DNA of 62,853 bases from Candidatus Rifleibacteriota bacterium (GTDB lineage Bacteria; Muiribacteriota; Ozemobacteria; Ozemobacterales; Ozemobacteraceae): assembly GCA_015233155.1 (NCBI GenBank), contig JADFYG010000039.1, forward strand, positions 1-62,853. The letters run 5' to 3'. How positions within the stretch are numbered: position 1 is the first letter of the stretch; each line of letters begins with the position of its first letter. The notes under the pieces were generated by a model. The model was not told the origin of the DNA and made no database searches. It worked only from the letters and a program-made list of their open reading frames with translations. Shown piece by piece: positions 24,466-32,555 of this stretch. The translations under genes and the position numbers were made by a program.

Positions 24466-24495
24466 ACCCGGGCGCATGAATGAAAGGGAGTAACA

Positions 24496-26067
24496 ATGAC
24501 AGTTCCACAAGTAGTAACAAACCCAAACAATCTACCGGCTCTCGCTGACCTGATGCAGAGTCAGGAATTCTTTAAGCAGGTGTGCGACATGATGAAGGCA
24601 AATCACATGATTGCACGCCTGGGTGCAGGCAATGTTTTCTTCATGACCGAGGCCGGCCAAACGAAACGCGGGTTTAAGGTCAAAGTCGATCTCGATTACG
24701 GAAAGCATTTTGCATTTCCCGCTGGACCTGATCAACGCCCGATGATCCTGGGCGAAGGATATGATTTCATAAACCAGTATTCGAACATAGAAGTCATTCG
24801 CCCCAAGACCCTGATGGCCCAGGATGGAACAGAAAAGGGAAATCCCTACTTCGAGCGCGATGAAAAGACTGGAAGCATCACCAGTATGTTTATACGTGGT
24901 CTTGCCATAGGGTATTCACCTACTGGAAACCTCGTCGGAATAGACAAGACCATCTTTGTGAACCTTCCGACACTTCTAGTTCAGGAGATCCAGGCAAAAA
25001 TCAAACGATCACCGTCACTTGGAATGATGGGAACACGCGATCAACGGCCTACCGAGATCACCTACTATAAGGACAATGGGAAATGGGGAAAGAACAAGAT
25101 TGTTGATACTGAGCCCACGACGGTAAAGGCTGTTGGTGCATGGCACTTTATTGGACTTACCGGAGATCTCGGATACTGGGTCAACATCTCGCACCCAGAA
25201 ATTCAAGCAGCCTTCGAGAGTTTTAGTCAGAAACAGCGGTTTCTCGATCGTTCCGCATCAACCATTCTTAACCGTCTTCTCCTGGCTCAGCATCCCGCAA
25301 TCGCCACAAAAACACCGATCGTAACTGAATTGAATGTTACGGAAGACTACGGGAAGAAGATTCAGAGCGCCAAGGCTCACATGTTCGTCTATGGGTGGAC
25401 CGCCGACAAGGATCCCAAACAAAGACGTGAAGACATCCTCGCGATGGCTGATCGCCTGGCCAGGGGTGAAGACGCTGCCAATCTCGAAATCAAGATTGAT
25501 AGGACTGATGTTGTTGACGTAACAACCGAAGCGGAAATCGCTGATATTGTTCACTCTGAAGCCGATCCAAGCGAGATTCAAACTCCCTCCGATGATGACG
25601 AATGGGGAAACTCAGACGCGCAGTCCCAACCAGAAACCGTAACGCCTGCTCCGATCGATCCGCCCAAAACAGAGCCGGAACCTACGCCTCTTCCCATCCG
25701 CTTTTTCATCTGCAAGAGTTGCGGCGAGATCCATTCAGAGCGTGAAAAACCAAATGGTTGCAGGAAATGCGGAGATGTCGAACTGAAAGAATATCCGACA
25801 ATGGCGGCCGCGAAGGCGAACGCCCGCAAGGTGACTCCGGCTGAAAAAGCTCCGATCGATCCGCCTGCTAAAGAAACCCCGGCTCAGTCTGCGCCCGTTC
25901 AAGACCTCACAAAGTTCCTGACCGACAAAACCACGGATAAAAAGATTGCAATCAAGGTCAGAGACGAACTCGGTCTGGACGACTTTACCGCACTTCGCAA
26001 GGCTGAACCCGCCAAGCTTTCGGAGTTCTTTTCCAAGTATAACGCCGCCATGACGGCAAAGGGTTGA
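24496..26067 (+). CDS. unknown early protein with C-terminal zinc ribbon
   Basis: The 523-aa protein has an N-terminal domain of about 340 residues with mixed structure (LADLMQSQEFFKQVCDMM, RGLAIGYSPTGNLVGI, VGAWHFIGLTGDLGYWVNI), then an acidic/Pro-rich linker, a zinc ribbon (CKSCGEIHS, GCRKCGD, near residues 408-427), another linker with repeated APIDPPxKE elements and a C-terminal helical domain (LTKFLTDKTTDKKIAIKV). I do not recognise the N-terminal domain. Its stop overlaps the SbcC-like start region, so it probably works with that ATPase in recombination; an annealing-protein-like role is a guess from position. Confidence 0.75.
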   Translation: MTVPQVVTNPNNLPALADLMQSQEFFKQVCDMMKANHMIARLGAGNVFFMTEAGQTKRGFKVKVDLDYGKHFAFPAGPDQRPMILGEGYDFINQYSNIEVIRPKTLMAQDGTEKGNPYFERDEKTGSITSMFIRGLAIGYSPTGNLVGIDKTIFVNLPTLLVQEIQAKIKRSPSLGMMGTRDQRPTEITYYKDNGKWGKNKIVDTEPTTVKAVGAWHFIGLTGDLGYWVNISHPEIQAAFESFSQKQRFLDRSASTILNRLLLAQHPAIATKTPIVTELNVTEDYGKKIQSAKAHMFVYGWTADKDPKQRREDILAMADRLARGEDAANLEIKIDRTDVVDVTTEAEIADIVHSEADPSEIQTPSDDDEWGNSDAQSQPETVTPAPIDPPKTEPEPTPLPIRFFICKSCGEIHSEREKPNGCRKCGDVELKEYPTMAAAKANARKVTPAEKAPIDPPAKETPAQSAPVQDLTKFLTDKTTDKKIAIKVRDELGLDDFTALRKAEPAKLSEFFSKYNAAMTAKG

Positions 26068-26069
26068 TT

Positions 26070-27920
26070 ATGAAAAACATTATTCTTCGAGACTTCAAGG
26101 GGCTGAACGCCACTTACGAACTTTCTCCCCGCGTGATATTGACCGGTCCCAACGGTTCCGGAAAGTCAGCAATTATAGACGCCTTCCGTATCCTGGCCAC
26201 GGGATATACCGGCCTTGGGAAGACACCTGCGTCTACCCATTCGCTGGCGTCCGCAAAGACGACCGAAATCACCGGCACACTATCGGATAATTCCCTACTC
26301 ACCCGCCGATTCGAAAAGAAGGGGTCGACAGTCACCCAGACAATCAGTGTGAATGGAACGGATGTGAAAGCCGCGGATTACCTCCAACCTCCGGAACTGT
26401 TCTTTCCCGCCGAATCTCTGCACCCGAACGAATTTCTTTCTCTATCCGGAGACAAAAGGGCAGCTTGGCTATCGTCGAACGTTGGAACGAATATCGGGAC
26501 CGTGGCACCCGACCTTTTCCCATATATCGAAGAGGCTATCGGGCAAATCAACCGTGAGGAGCCTGTAGAAAAAGCGCTCACGGGTCTGGCCGACAAAGAA
26601 CGCATTCTGAAAAATGAGATAGAACTTGCCGTATCGAATCTCAAAAGACTCACCGGACAGGATCATCAGTTGCCGGCCGGAACTCTCGCGGAATGGCAGG
26701 AAAAGCTTACCACTGCCGATGCTGAACTCGAAAAGCTCTCTCGTGAGCAGGCTCAGAATGACGAGCGGGCAAAACTGGCATCATCCAAAATCGCTCACAC
26801 ACAACGCCTCAAAGACCAGGTGAAGCAGGGCGAACAGAAAATCAAAGAAGCTTCCGGAAAGATTGAAGAAGTCACAAGAAAATATGCTCTCCTTGGACCG
26901 GACGCCGATTCCACCATTCTGGACAAACTCAGGCGTGAAATTAACGCAAAGGCAGAACGCTCCGCGGCGATCCTTCCGGAGAGCAAACGACTACGTGATG
27001 CAATCAAGACCTTCCGAGAAAAGAAATGCTGTCCTACCTGCGGTACAGATGCAGAATTCCTGAAAGACCAACTCGACGAATGGGATTTCACAGCGGCCGG
27101 CCTCGAAGGCGAATATGAAACCCTGGCCTCTGAGCGTGATGGAATCTCAAAGGAAATCCAGCTCGCCGAACAGGGAGTGAAGAACGCCCAGGCTCGAAAG
27201 GATCTCAATAACGAGATTCGAATTCTTAACGATGCCATCAAATCTTATAGAGCCTCTGTCACTGGCTTCGTGGCCGATATCGAGAAGAGCGAGACCGACA
27301 CCGAAATGCCTGTTGTTGGTTCTACCGAAATATTGAGTGCCCGCATCGAAGGCCTTCGCGCTCAAAAGTTTGAAGCCCAGGAAAACGTCCGGAAGTTTAC
27401 CGGAGCTCAAACACTGGCCGAAGCCCGCGTGAGAGCCGAACAGGACCGGCAGAAGGGCGAAAAGAAGCTCGAAAGCATAAAGTCGTTGGTTTCCGATTTG
27501 AAGAAATCTCGCGACAACTTCCTCAATAAGGCAACGAGCGCGATCATTACCCCGTTCAAGACTGCCGTTTCCGCTGCATTCCCTGGTTGCGATGCCTTCC
27601 TTCAGATCGTAAACGATAAAGGCAAGCCCGAAGTCGATTTCGGAATTCTTCGCGATGAACGCCGGATTTCCTTCGACACGCTCAGCGGAGGGGAAAAGCT
27701 CGTTGTCCTGGCTGCACTCGTGGCGGCGCTTCAGATTGCCCGATGTGGCCGACCGTGTGTGTGTCTGATGGAAATGGCCGAAGCAGATGCCGAACGTCTC
27801 GACGCCGTTGCCGCTGCTTGTGACGCCATTGGGTTTGACCAGGTAATTCTGGCCACATGCCACACGCCAAAATCATCACGCGCGAACTGGAGTGTTATGC
27901 AGATGGGAGTTACGGCGTGA
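26070..27920 (+). CDS. SbcC/Rad50-like SMC-type ATPase
   Basis: The 616-aa protein has Walker A GPNGSGKSA (residues 26-33) after the N-terminal strands, two long coiled-coil arms (about 150-310 and 340-490) joined by a zinc-hook-like CCPTCG near 320, and a C-terminal ATPase lobe with the signature LSGGEK near 537. The Walker B region reads VCLMEMAEAD, unlike the usual hydrophobic-DE, so catalysis may differ. It should tether or process DNA ends. No SbcD/Mre11 nuclease is adjacent; the UvrD-like helicase overlaps its stop and an ERCC4 nuclease follows. The start at 26070 follows AAGGG. Confidence 0.88.
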   Translation: MKNIILRDFKGLNATYELSPRVILTGPNGSGKSAIIDAFRILATGYTGLGKTPASTHSLASAKTTEITGTLSDNSLLTRRFEKKGSTVTQTISVNGTDVKAADYLQPPELFFPAESLHPNEFLSLSGDKRAAWLSSNVGTNIGTVAPDLFPYIEEAIGQINREEPVEKALTGLADKERILKNEIELAVSNLKRLTGQDHQLPAGTLAEWQEKLTTADAELEKLSREQAQNDERAKLASSKIAHTQRLKDQVKQGEQKIKEASGKIEEVTRKYALLGPDADSTILDKLRREINAKAERSAAILPESKRLRDAIKTFREKKCCPTCGTDAEFLKDQLDEWDFTAAGLEGEYETLASERDGISKEIQLAEQGVKNAQARKDLNNEIRILNDAIKSYRASVTGFVADIEKSETDTEMPVVGSTEILSARIEGLRAQKFEAQENVRKFTGAQTLAEARVRAEQDRQKGEKKLESIKSLVSDLKKSRDNFLNKATSAIITPFKTAVSAAFPGCDAFLQIVNDKGKPEVDFGILRDERRISFDTLSGGEKLVVLAALVAALQIARCGRPCVCLMEMAEADAERLDAVAAACDAIGFDQVILATCHTPKSSRANWSVMQMGVTA

Positions 27921-29614
27921 CAGAAACCGCATCTCAACTCACAGCAATCAACTCGACCTCCTCGGCCATTCTGAATGTGGCCGGGGCTGGTTCCGGGAAA
28001 ACGACCACCATCGTCAACAGAATCGCGCGGCTAATCAAGGAAGGGACGAATCCGGAATCAATCCTTTGCCTGACCTTCACTCGAAAAGCCGCAAATGAAC
28101 TCAAACAACGTCTTCAGGTGAAAATCGGAGACGTGGCCCGCCGGATCTGGACGGGCACTTTTCACTCGGTATCGTATCGCATCCTTGCCAAGTGGGGAGA
28201 ACGCATTGGATACAAGACCACGGGCGGACAAGCTATCGCAGTCGTTCCACCAGACGAGGCCACGGAAATATTTGACGGCGTCGTTGAGCTCTATGGCTGG
28301 AAAGGCGCAAAGAAAGCTCTCGCCGACGCAAAGCAAACTCTCGCGCATGACGGAAAATGGTCTGAAGACCCGAATATTGTTCGAATCATCCGTGAGTATT
28401 GGTCGATTCTTCGCGCATGTAATGCCGTGGACTTCGACCAGCTGCTTCTGGAAGTTCACAGGCTGTTCCAGGAATGCCCGGATGCCCTGCAAGCCCACAA
28501 GAATCGCATTGAGCATATCTTTGTGGACGAATACCAGGACACTGACCACCAGCAATATCACCTGCATGAAGTCATTTCCCCGAAGAACCTTTACGCGGTC
28601 GGCGATCCTGACCAGGCTATTTACGGCTGGAGAGGAGCGGACGTCGGCATCATCCTCGACTTCGAAAAAGCCCATGAAGGCGCGGAGATAATCAAGCTCG
28701 AAGAGTGTTTCCGGTGCGGAACTCCGATCGTAAAAGCTGCAAACAGGCTGATTGGACACAACGAGGACCGCATTGAAAAGACCCTTATTCCCGTTATTGA
28801 TGGCGGTGAGATCGAAGTCTTAAAGGGCGGTCCTGAGCTGATTGCCCGGCTGCTGAAAGACGAAGTTGAATTCAACTCTCCTGACCAGGTTGCCGTCATC
28901 GGCCGAACTCACGACACCCTGGATGTTTGCCTCGAAGCCTGCCAAAACAAGGATATTCCGGTCTTCAAAGTCGGTGCAAAGACACGTGAAATCGAAGGGT
29001 CCAAAGGCTGGAAAAACTTTCACGCGGCCGTTCGACTGGCTCTCAATCCTTCTGATGACCTGGCCTTTCATCGGCGTGGCGCGTATCTCCTGAGAATTGA
29101 ACTGAGTGAAAAGGATGCCTTGAAAAACAGGGCGATTTCGGCAGGGACAGGCGTCTGGGCGCAATACATCAAGGAAAATCCAAAGAACATAATCAGTCAG
29201 TTGCGCTTTGCGCCGGAGTTTCAGAGCGTCCGGGCGCTGGCCATGCTTTGGAAGAAGACAGACGATTCTCTTGGCCAGGCTTTCATAGATGAACTTGGCG
29301 AAACCTGCCCCAACCTCACCCCGGCTCAATGGCTCGAGTACCTGGCAGGGAAAGACATGCACACGGAACTCGAAAAGGGCTCAAAAGGTAAAGTCACGTT
29401 CCTGACCGCTCATGCCGCGAAGGGTCTGGAGTGGGATGTCGTCTACGTGATCGGATTCGACCAGGGTGAATTTCCCAAACAAAAATCAATCAGGGAAAAA
29501 CGGCTGGAAGAAGAACGACGTCTGTCATACGTGGCATTCACCCGGGCGCGAAATCGGCTTGTTCTTGTTCACGAGAAAGAACCATCTCAATTCGTTAAGG
29601 AGGCCGGGCTGTGA
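27917..29614 (+). CDS. UvrD/Rep-family superfamily 1 DNA helicase
   Basis: The 565-aa protein shows SF1A motifs: Q-motif LTAINSTSSAILNVAGAGSG with Walker A GAGSGKTT (about 23-30), LCLTFTRKAANEL (Ia), IFVDEYQDTD (II), YAVGDPDQAIYGWRGA (III), FLTAHAAKGLEWDVV (V) and LSYVAFTRARNRLVLVH (VI). It is shorter than UvrD (about 720 aa), as in several phage versions. The start is the GTG at 27917 in a GTGA overlap with the SbcC-like stop and 8 nt after GGAG; the ATG at 27857 is inside the upstream gene. It unwinds DNA 3'-5' in repair or replication restart. Confidence 0.95.
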   Translation: MTETASQLTAINSTSSAILNVAGAGSGKTTTIVNRIARLIKEGTNPESILCLTFTRKAANELKQRLQVKIGDVARRIWTGTFHSVSYRILAKWGERIGYKTTGGQAIAVVPPDEATEIFDGVVELYGWKGAKKALADAKQTLAHDGKWSEDPNIVRIIREYWSILRACNAVDFDQLLLEVHRLFQECPDALQAHKNRIEHIFVDEYQDTDHQQYHLHEVISPKNLYAVGDPDQAIYGWRGADVGIILDFEKAHEGAEIIKLEECFRCGTPIVKAANRLIGHNEDRIEKTLIPVIDGGEIEVLKGGPELIARLLKDEVEFNSPDQVAVIGRTHDTLDVCLEACQNKDIPVFKVGAKTREIEGSKGWKNFHAAVRLALNPSDDLAFHRRGAYLLRIELSEKDALKNRAISAGTGVWAQYIKENPKNIISQLRFAPEFQSVRALAMLWKKTDDSLGQAFIDELGETCPNLTPAQWLEYLAGKDMHTELEKGSKGKVTFLTAHAAKGLEWDVVYVIGFDQGEFPKQKSIREKRLEEERRLSYVAFTRARNRLVLVHEKEPSQFVKEAGL

Positions 29615-29868
29615 AAACAAAATGGATCGTTATTTTGGCTTTCGCTTTTGCGAACACCTCCACTTTCAGAATTGAGTATTCGAGCGATTTAAATGAATAT
29701 GAAACCGCGAAAGAGGCAATAGAACACGGTTTTACATTGAATCGCAATGATGATTTCAATATTGGAAAAATAGTTGATGGAAAACTCGACTCTGTTTACT
29801 GGATGGATAAGAAGCTTGAGGAATCGGAAAAGACGCTTACTAAAATTCAAGAGGAAGTAGCCCTGTAA
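29611..29868 (+). CDS. small hypothetical protein
   Basis: The 85-aa product begins with GTG after AAGGAGG, overlapping the helicase stop. An N-terminal stretch (WIVILAFAFANTSTF) is hydrophobic and could be a weak signal or membrane anchor. The rest is charged and helical (EYETAKEAIEHGFTLN, KKLEESEKTLTKIQEEVAL). No family recognised. It lies 2 nt before the ERCC4 nuclease gene in the same operon. Confidence 0.6.
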   Translation: MKTKWIVILAFAFANTSTFRIEYSSDLNEYETAKEAIEHGFTLNRNDDFNIGKIVDGKLDSVYWMDKKLEESEKTLTKIQEEVAL

Positions 29869-29870
29869 TC

Positions 29871-30317
29871 ATGAATATTCCAGCAATCATTCAGGACACC
29901 CGCGAACAATTGCCCTATACGTTCGACCACCCCACGGAAATTCGAACGTTGAAGACCGGCGATTATTCCATCGAAGGCCTGGAAAATTCCGTAGTCGTCG
30001 AGCGAAAACGGCACAACGAAATTGTCCAGTGCATGACCTGGGGGCGCGATCGATTTGAGCGGGAGTTGGAAAGGTCGAATTCTTTCCGGCGGTTCCATCT
30101 GGTCATCGAGTGCAGCATGAAAGCCCTGATTGAGTGCCTGTATGAAGACTGGCCGAATGGAACACACCCGAACAGCGTTCGCGGAACTCTGATTGCATGG
30201 CAGAACCGTTATCCGGCATTGCGTGTATGGACGCCGGGAGACCGTGAGACCGCCCAGGTTTGGGTGGAACATTTACTTAAAAAAGCCTGGACGGATGACA
30301 TCGAAGGCAAAGTTTAA
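29871..30317 (+). CDS. ERCC4 (XPF-type) nuclease
   Basis: The 148-aa protein is a single ERCC4 nuclease domain: IIQDTREQLPY at the N-terminus, GDYSIEG, then VVVERKRHNEIV. The DTREQ and ERK elements are the metal-binding signature of XPF/Mus81-type structure-specific nucleases. It probably cuts branched or flap DNA. It belongs to the recombination operon with the SbcC-like ATPase and UvrD-like helicase and may take the nuclease place that SbcD would fill (inference). Confidence 0.88.
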   Translation: MNIPAIIQDTREQLPYTFDHPTEIRTLKTGDYSIEGLENSVVVERKRHNEIVQCMTWGRDRFERELERSNSFRRFHLVIECSMKALIECLYEDWPNGTHPNSVRGTLIAWQNRYPALRVWTPGDRETAQVWVEHLLKKAWTDDIEGKV

Positions 30318-30327
30318 AAGGGAAGAT

Positions 30328-30915
30328 ATGAAGATAAAATATTCAAAGGTGTTTTGGTTTGACACGGAAACAGGAGGTGTTGATCCGGTTAAGAACGAGA
30401 TCATAACACTCGCTGGAAAGATGGAGATTGCGGGCGAAATCGCTGATGTCATTGACATAAAGATTCGTCCGTCATCTCCAGAAGCTGTTTCAGATGAGGC
30501 TTTATCGGTAAACGGTCTTACGCGGGAGCAAATCATGGCTTTCCCACCCGCAAAAGACGCATACAACGCGCTCCTGTCGTTCCTTGGAAAATATATCTCT
30601 AAGTTCGACAAGACCGATAAGGCTGCCATGGCCGGTTATAACGTGCATTTTGATCAGGAATTTCTGAGAGCACTTTTTCGTCGAATGAATGACAAATACT
30701 TCGGAAGTTGGTTCAACAACGATCCTATTGATCCTCTTCCTGTACTTCGATGGCTGAAAAATTGCGGAATAATCCAACTTCCAAACTTCAAATTGGCCAC
30801 GGCTTGTGAGTATTTCGGCATATCGCTGACGAACGCTCACGACGCCCAGGCGGACATTACGGCAACCCGAGAGCTGGTATTGAAACTTGCCAGCAGACTT
30901 GAATATTTCGAATAA
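30328..30915 (+). CDS. DnaQ-like 3'-5' exonuclease (DEDD family)
   Basis: The 195-aa protein has ExoI WFDTETGG (residues 10-17), ExoII MAGYNVHFDQEFL and ExoIII NAHDAQADITATREL, i.e. a complete DEDDh set. It may proofread for the host replicase on phage DNA or act in repair; the prophage carries no polymerase of its own. The ATG at 30328 follows AAGGGAAG; an upstream frame extension overlaps the nuclease gene and lacks a ribosome site. Confidence 0.92.
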   Translation: MKIKYSKVFWFDTETGGVDPVKNEIITLAGKMEIAGEIADVIDIKIRPSSPEAVSDEALSVNGLTREQIMAFPPAKDAYNALLSFLGKYISKFDKTDKAAMAGYNVHFDQEFLRALFRRMNDKYFGSWFNNDPIDPLPVLRWLKNCGIIQLPNFKLATACEYFGISLTNAHDAQADITATRELVLKLASRLEYFE

Positions 30916-30939
30916 CAAAGAAAAGGGAGAAAGGGAATC

Positions 30940-31515
30940 ATGAATAAAATCAAGTGGTGGAAGATACTGAAGGACATTCTCAAGGCCGGATCGTCTCCAG
31001 AGACGAAGTTTTTCAAGGCGTGGTTTGAAGAGGATCCAGACAAGAAAGACGAAAAGATTGGATGTTTGTTTGCCAAAGACGGCCGGAGAGCCCTGCTTGT
31101 TAAGCGGCACGGATTGTTTATCACAGAGCCAGGCATCTACACGCTTTTTGATAACGACATCATTTTATGCGGTGATAAAGAAGCCGTTCTGAAGGTTGAA
31201 AACTTCAGGATCGAAAACTTGTTTAATCTCGACGCTCCGAAAACCATTCTTCACCATGTAGATGTCCCACGAGTTAAGGGGATCGGGAGGGAGACTACAT
31301 ACATCTCTCTTCCTAACGACTCCGGGGAAGATTTCTGGACGATAGGAATACGAGACGGTCATACGACGATGAATATGGATTTTATCCCAACAATCCGGAA
31401 ATGGGACAGCATCGAGTATGAGGACAATGGCAAGGCTGGGAGAATCCTTTTCCAAACAATCGAGGACGACCTTGCAGAGGTTAGTTATTTGGTAATGGGA
31501 GTTTCGCATGCCTAA
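30940..31515 (+). CDS. unknown protein
   Basis: The 191-aa protein has mixed composition (FKAWFEEDPDKKDEK, RRALLVKRHGLFITEPG, DFWTIGIRDGHTTMNM). GGGAATC lies before the ATG. It overlaps the next gene by 8 nt, so it is part of the same replication operon. No motif or family recognised. Confidence 0.6.
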   Translation: MNKIKWWKILKDILKAGSSPETKFFKAWFEEDPDKKDEKIGCLFAKDGRRALLVKRHGLFITEPGIYTLFDNDIILCGDKEAVLKVENFRIENLFNLDAPKTILHHVDVPRVKGIGRETTYISLPNDSGEDFWTIGIRDGHTTMNMDFIPTIRKWDSIEYEDNGKAGRILFQTIEDDLAEVSYLVMGVSHA

Positions 31516-31723
31516 TTGCAAATCATGCGGGGCTTCCATCCGTTGGGTGAAAACAGAGGCCGGAAAGTCTATGCCGATCGACGACAAGCCGAATCCGGCC
31601 GGGAATATCGTCATCGAGAACGGCGTGGCAACCGTTCGCACAGATAAGCCAGCCAACACGAGACTTTATATCTCCCACTTCGCTACCTGCGTCAATGCCG
31701 CAAAGCATAGGAAGGTGGACTAA
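31508..31723 (+). CDS. small Cys-containing phage protein
   Basis: The 71-aa product starts MPNCKSCGASIRW, with a Cys-x2-Cys knuckle, followed by KTEAGKSMPIDDKPNP and a late HFATC. This layout is common in small phage proteins encoded near ssb, where the Cys and His could bind zinc. It ends 5 nt before ssb. Function unknown. Confidence 0.7.
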   Translation: MPNCKSCGASIRWVKTEAGKSMPIDDKPNPAGNIVIENGVATVRTDKPANTRLYISHFATCVNAAKHRKVD

Positions 31724-31728
31724 TAAAA

Positions 31729-32151
31729 ATGGCGAATCTTAATTTAGTCCAACTGATCGGAAACCTCACGAAAGACCCAGAACTAAAATTCACGGAGAGC
31801 GGCGCCGCCGTTGCCAAAATGAGCGTGGCAATCAACAACAAATACAAGGGCAAAGACGGTGAAATGAAGACGGATGTTGAATATGTCAATCTTGTCGTCT
31901 GGGGAAAAACCGCTGAGAATTGTTCTAAGTATCTGGCCAAGGGCCGCCCTGTTTACGTTTCCGGCCGAATGCAGACACGGTCCTGGGAAAAGGACGGAAT
32001 AAAACGGTATGCGACCGAGGTTGTCGTGAATGAGGTTCAGTTCCTTGGATCCTCTCCCGGCGCTCACGGTGACAAGCCTTCGTCCTCCCAGGGCGAATCA
32101 GCGAGTGCGGAAGACGACAACTACGGCCCTGACGGCAATATCCCGTTCTAA
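31729..32151 (+). CDS. ssb: single-stranded DNA-binding protein
   Basis: The 140-aa protein is a standard SSB: MANLNLVQLIGNLTKDPEL, the OB-fold core with YVNLVVWGKTAENCSKYLAKG and VYVSGRMQTRSW, a Gly/Ser linker and an acidic tail ending in GNIPF, which is the partner-binding tip as DIPF is in E. coli. It coats single-stranded DNA during phage replication and recombination. It is in the operon between the exonuclease and the primase-helicase. Confidence 0.97.
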   Translation: MANLNLVQLIGNLTKDPELKFTESGAAVAKMSVAINNKYKGKDGEMKTDVEYVNLVVWGKTAENCSKYLAKGRPVYVSGRMQTRSWEKDGIKRYATEVVVNEVQFLGSSPGAHGDKPSSSQGESASAEDDNYGPDGNIPF

Positions 32152-32168
32152 TCAAGGAGGTCATCCTG

Positions 32169-32555
32169 ATGCAACTTTCAGAAATATTCGCGCTGGAACC
32201 CAAAGCAAAACATCTGTGGTCTGAAGCCCTGAGCATCGGGATGACCAACCCTTCTTTCGATAACGAGGACATCTTTCGACGCCAATTCAAGAAGCGACTG
32301 GTCGCTCTCGTTGGTTTCGATTCTCCGGAGACTTCCCCGGCGGCGATCCGGACGACCGAGGCCTACGACGTCCTATACAGAGCGGTTCTTGACGCGCTTC
32401 ATTGTTGGGAAAAGTTCCAAAATCTTCGAACGATCGCAACGACAAAAGGATATAAGCAAGGCTGGCCCGCCATTCAGTTCAAGATCGCCTTTGGTGTCAT
32501 GCCTCGGTTTCCTTTTAAGAAGCGGTCTCCGTATGAAATCGGAGCGGCACTATGA
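32169..32555 (+). CDS. unknown protein next to the primase-helicase
   Basis: The 128-aa protein has a start after AAGGAGG and overlaps the primase-helicase start in ATGA. It is mainly helical (IFRRQFKKRLVALVG, AYDVLYRAVLDALHCWEKF) with a basic Arg/Lys/Phe-rich C-terminus (MPRFPFKKRSPYEIG). Tight coupling suggests a partner of the primase-helicase, such as a loader, but no family is recognised. Confidence 0.65.
   Translation: MQLSEIFALEPKAKHLWSEALSIGMTNPSFDNEDIFRRQFKKRLVALVGFDSPETSPAAIRTTEAYDVLYRAVLDALHCWEKFQNLRTIATTKGYKQGWPAIQFKIAFGVMPRFPFKKRSPYEIGAAL

Noticed and set aside
27857..27916. Longer helicase start at 27857
   Set aside because: It would overlap the SbcC-like gene by 64 nt without a ribosome site; GTG at 27917 has GGAG at the right distance and the coupled GTGA overlap.
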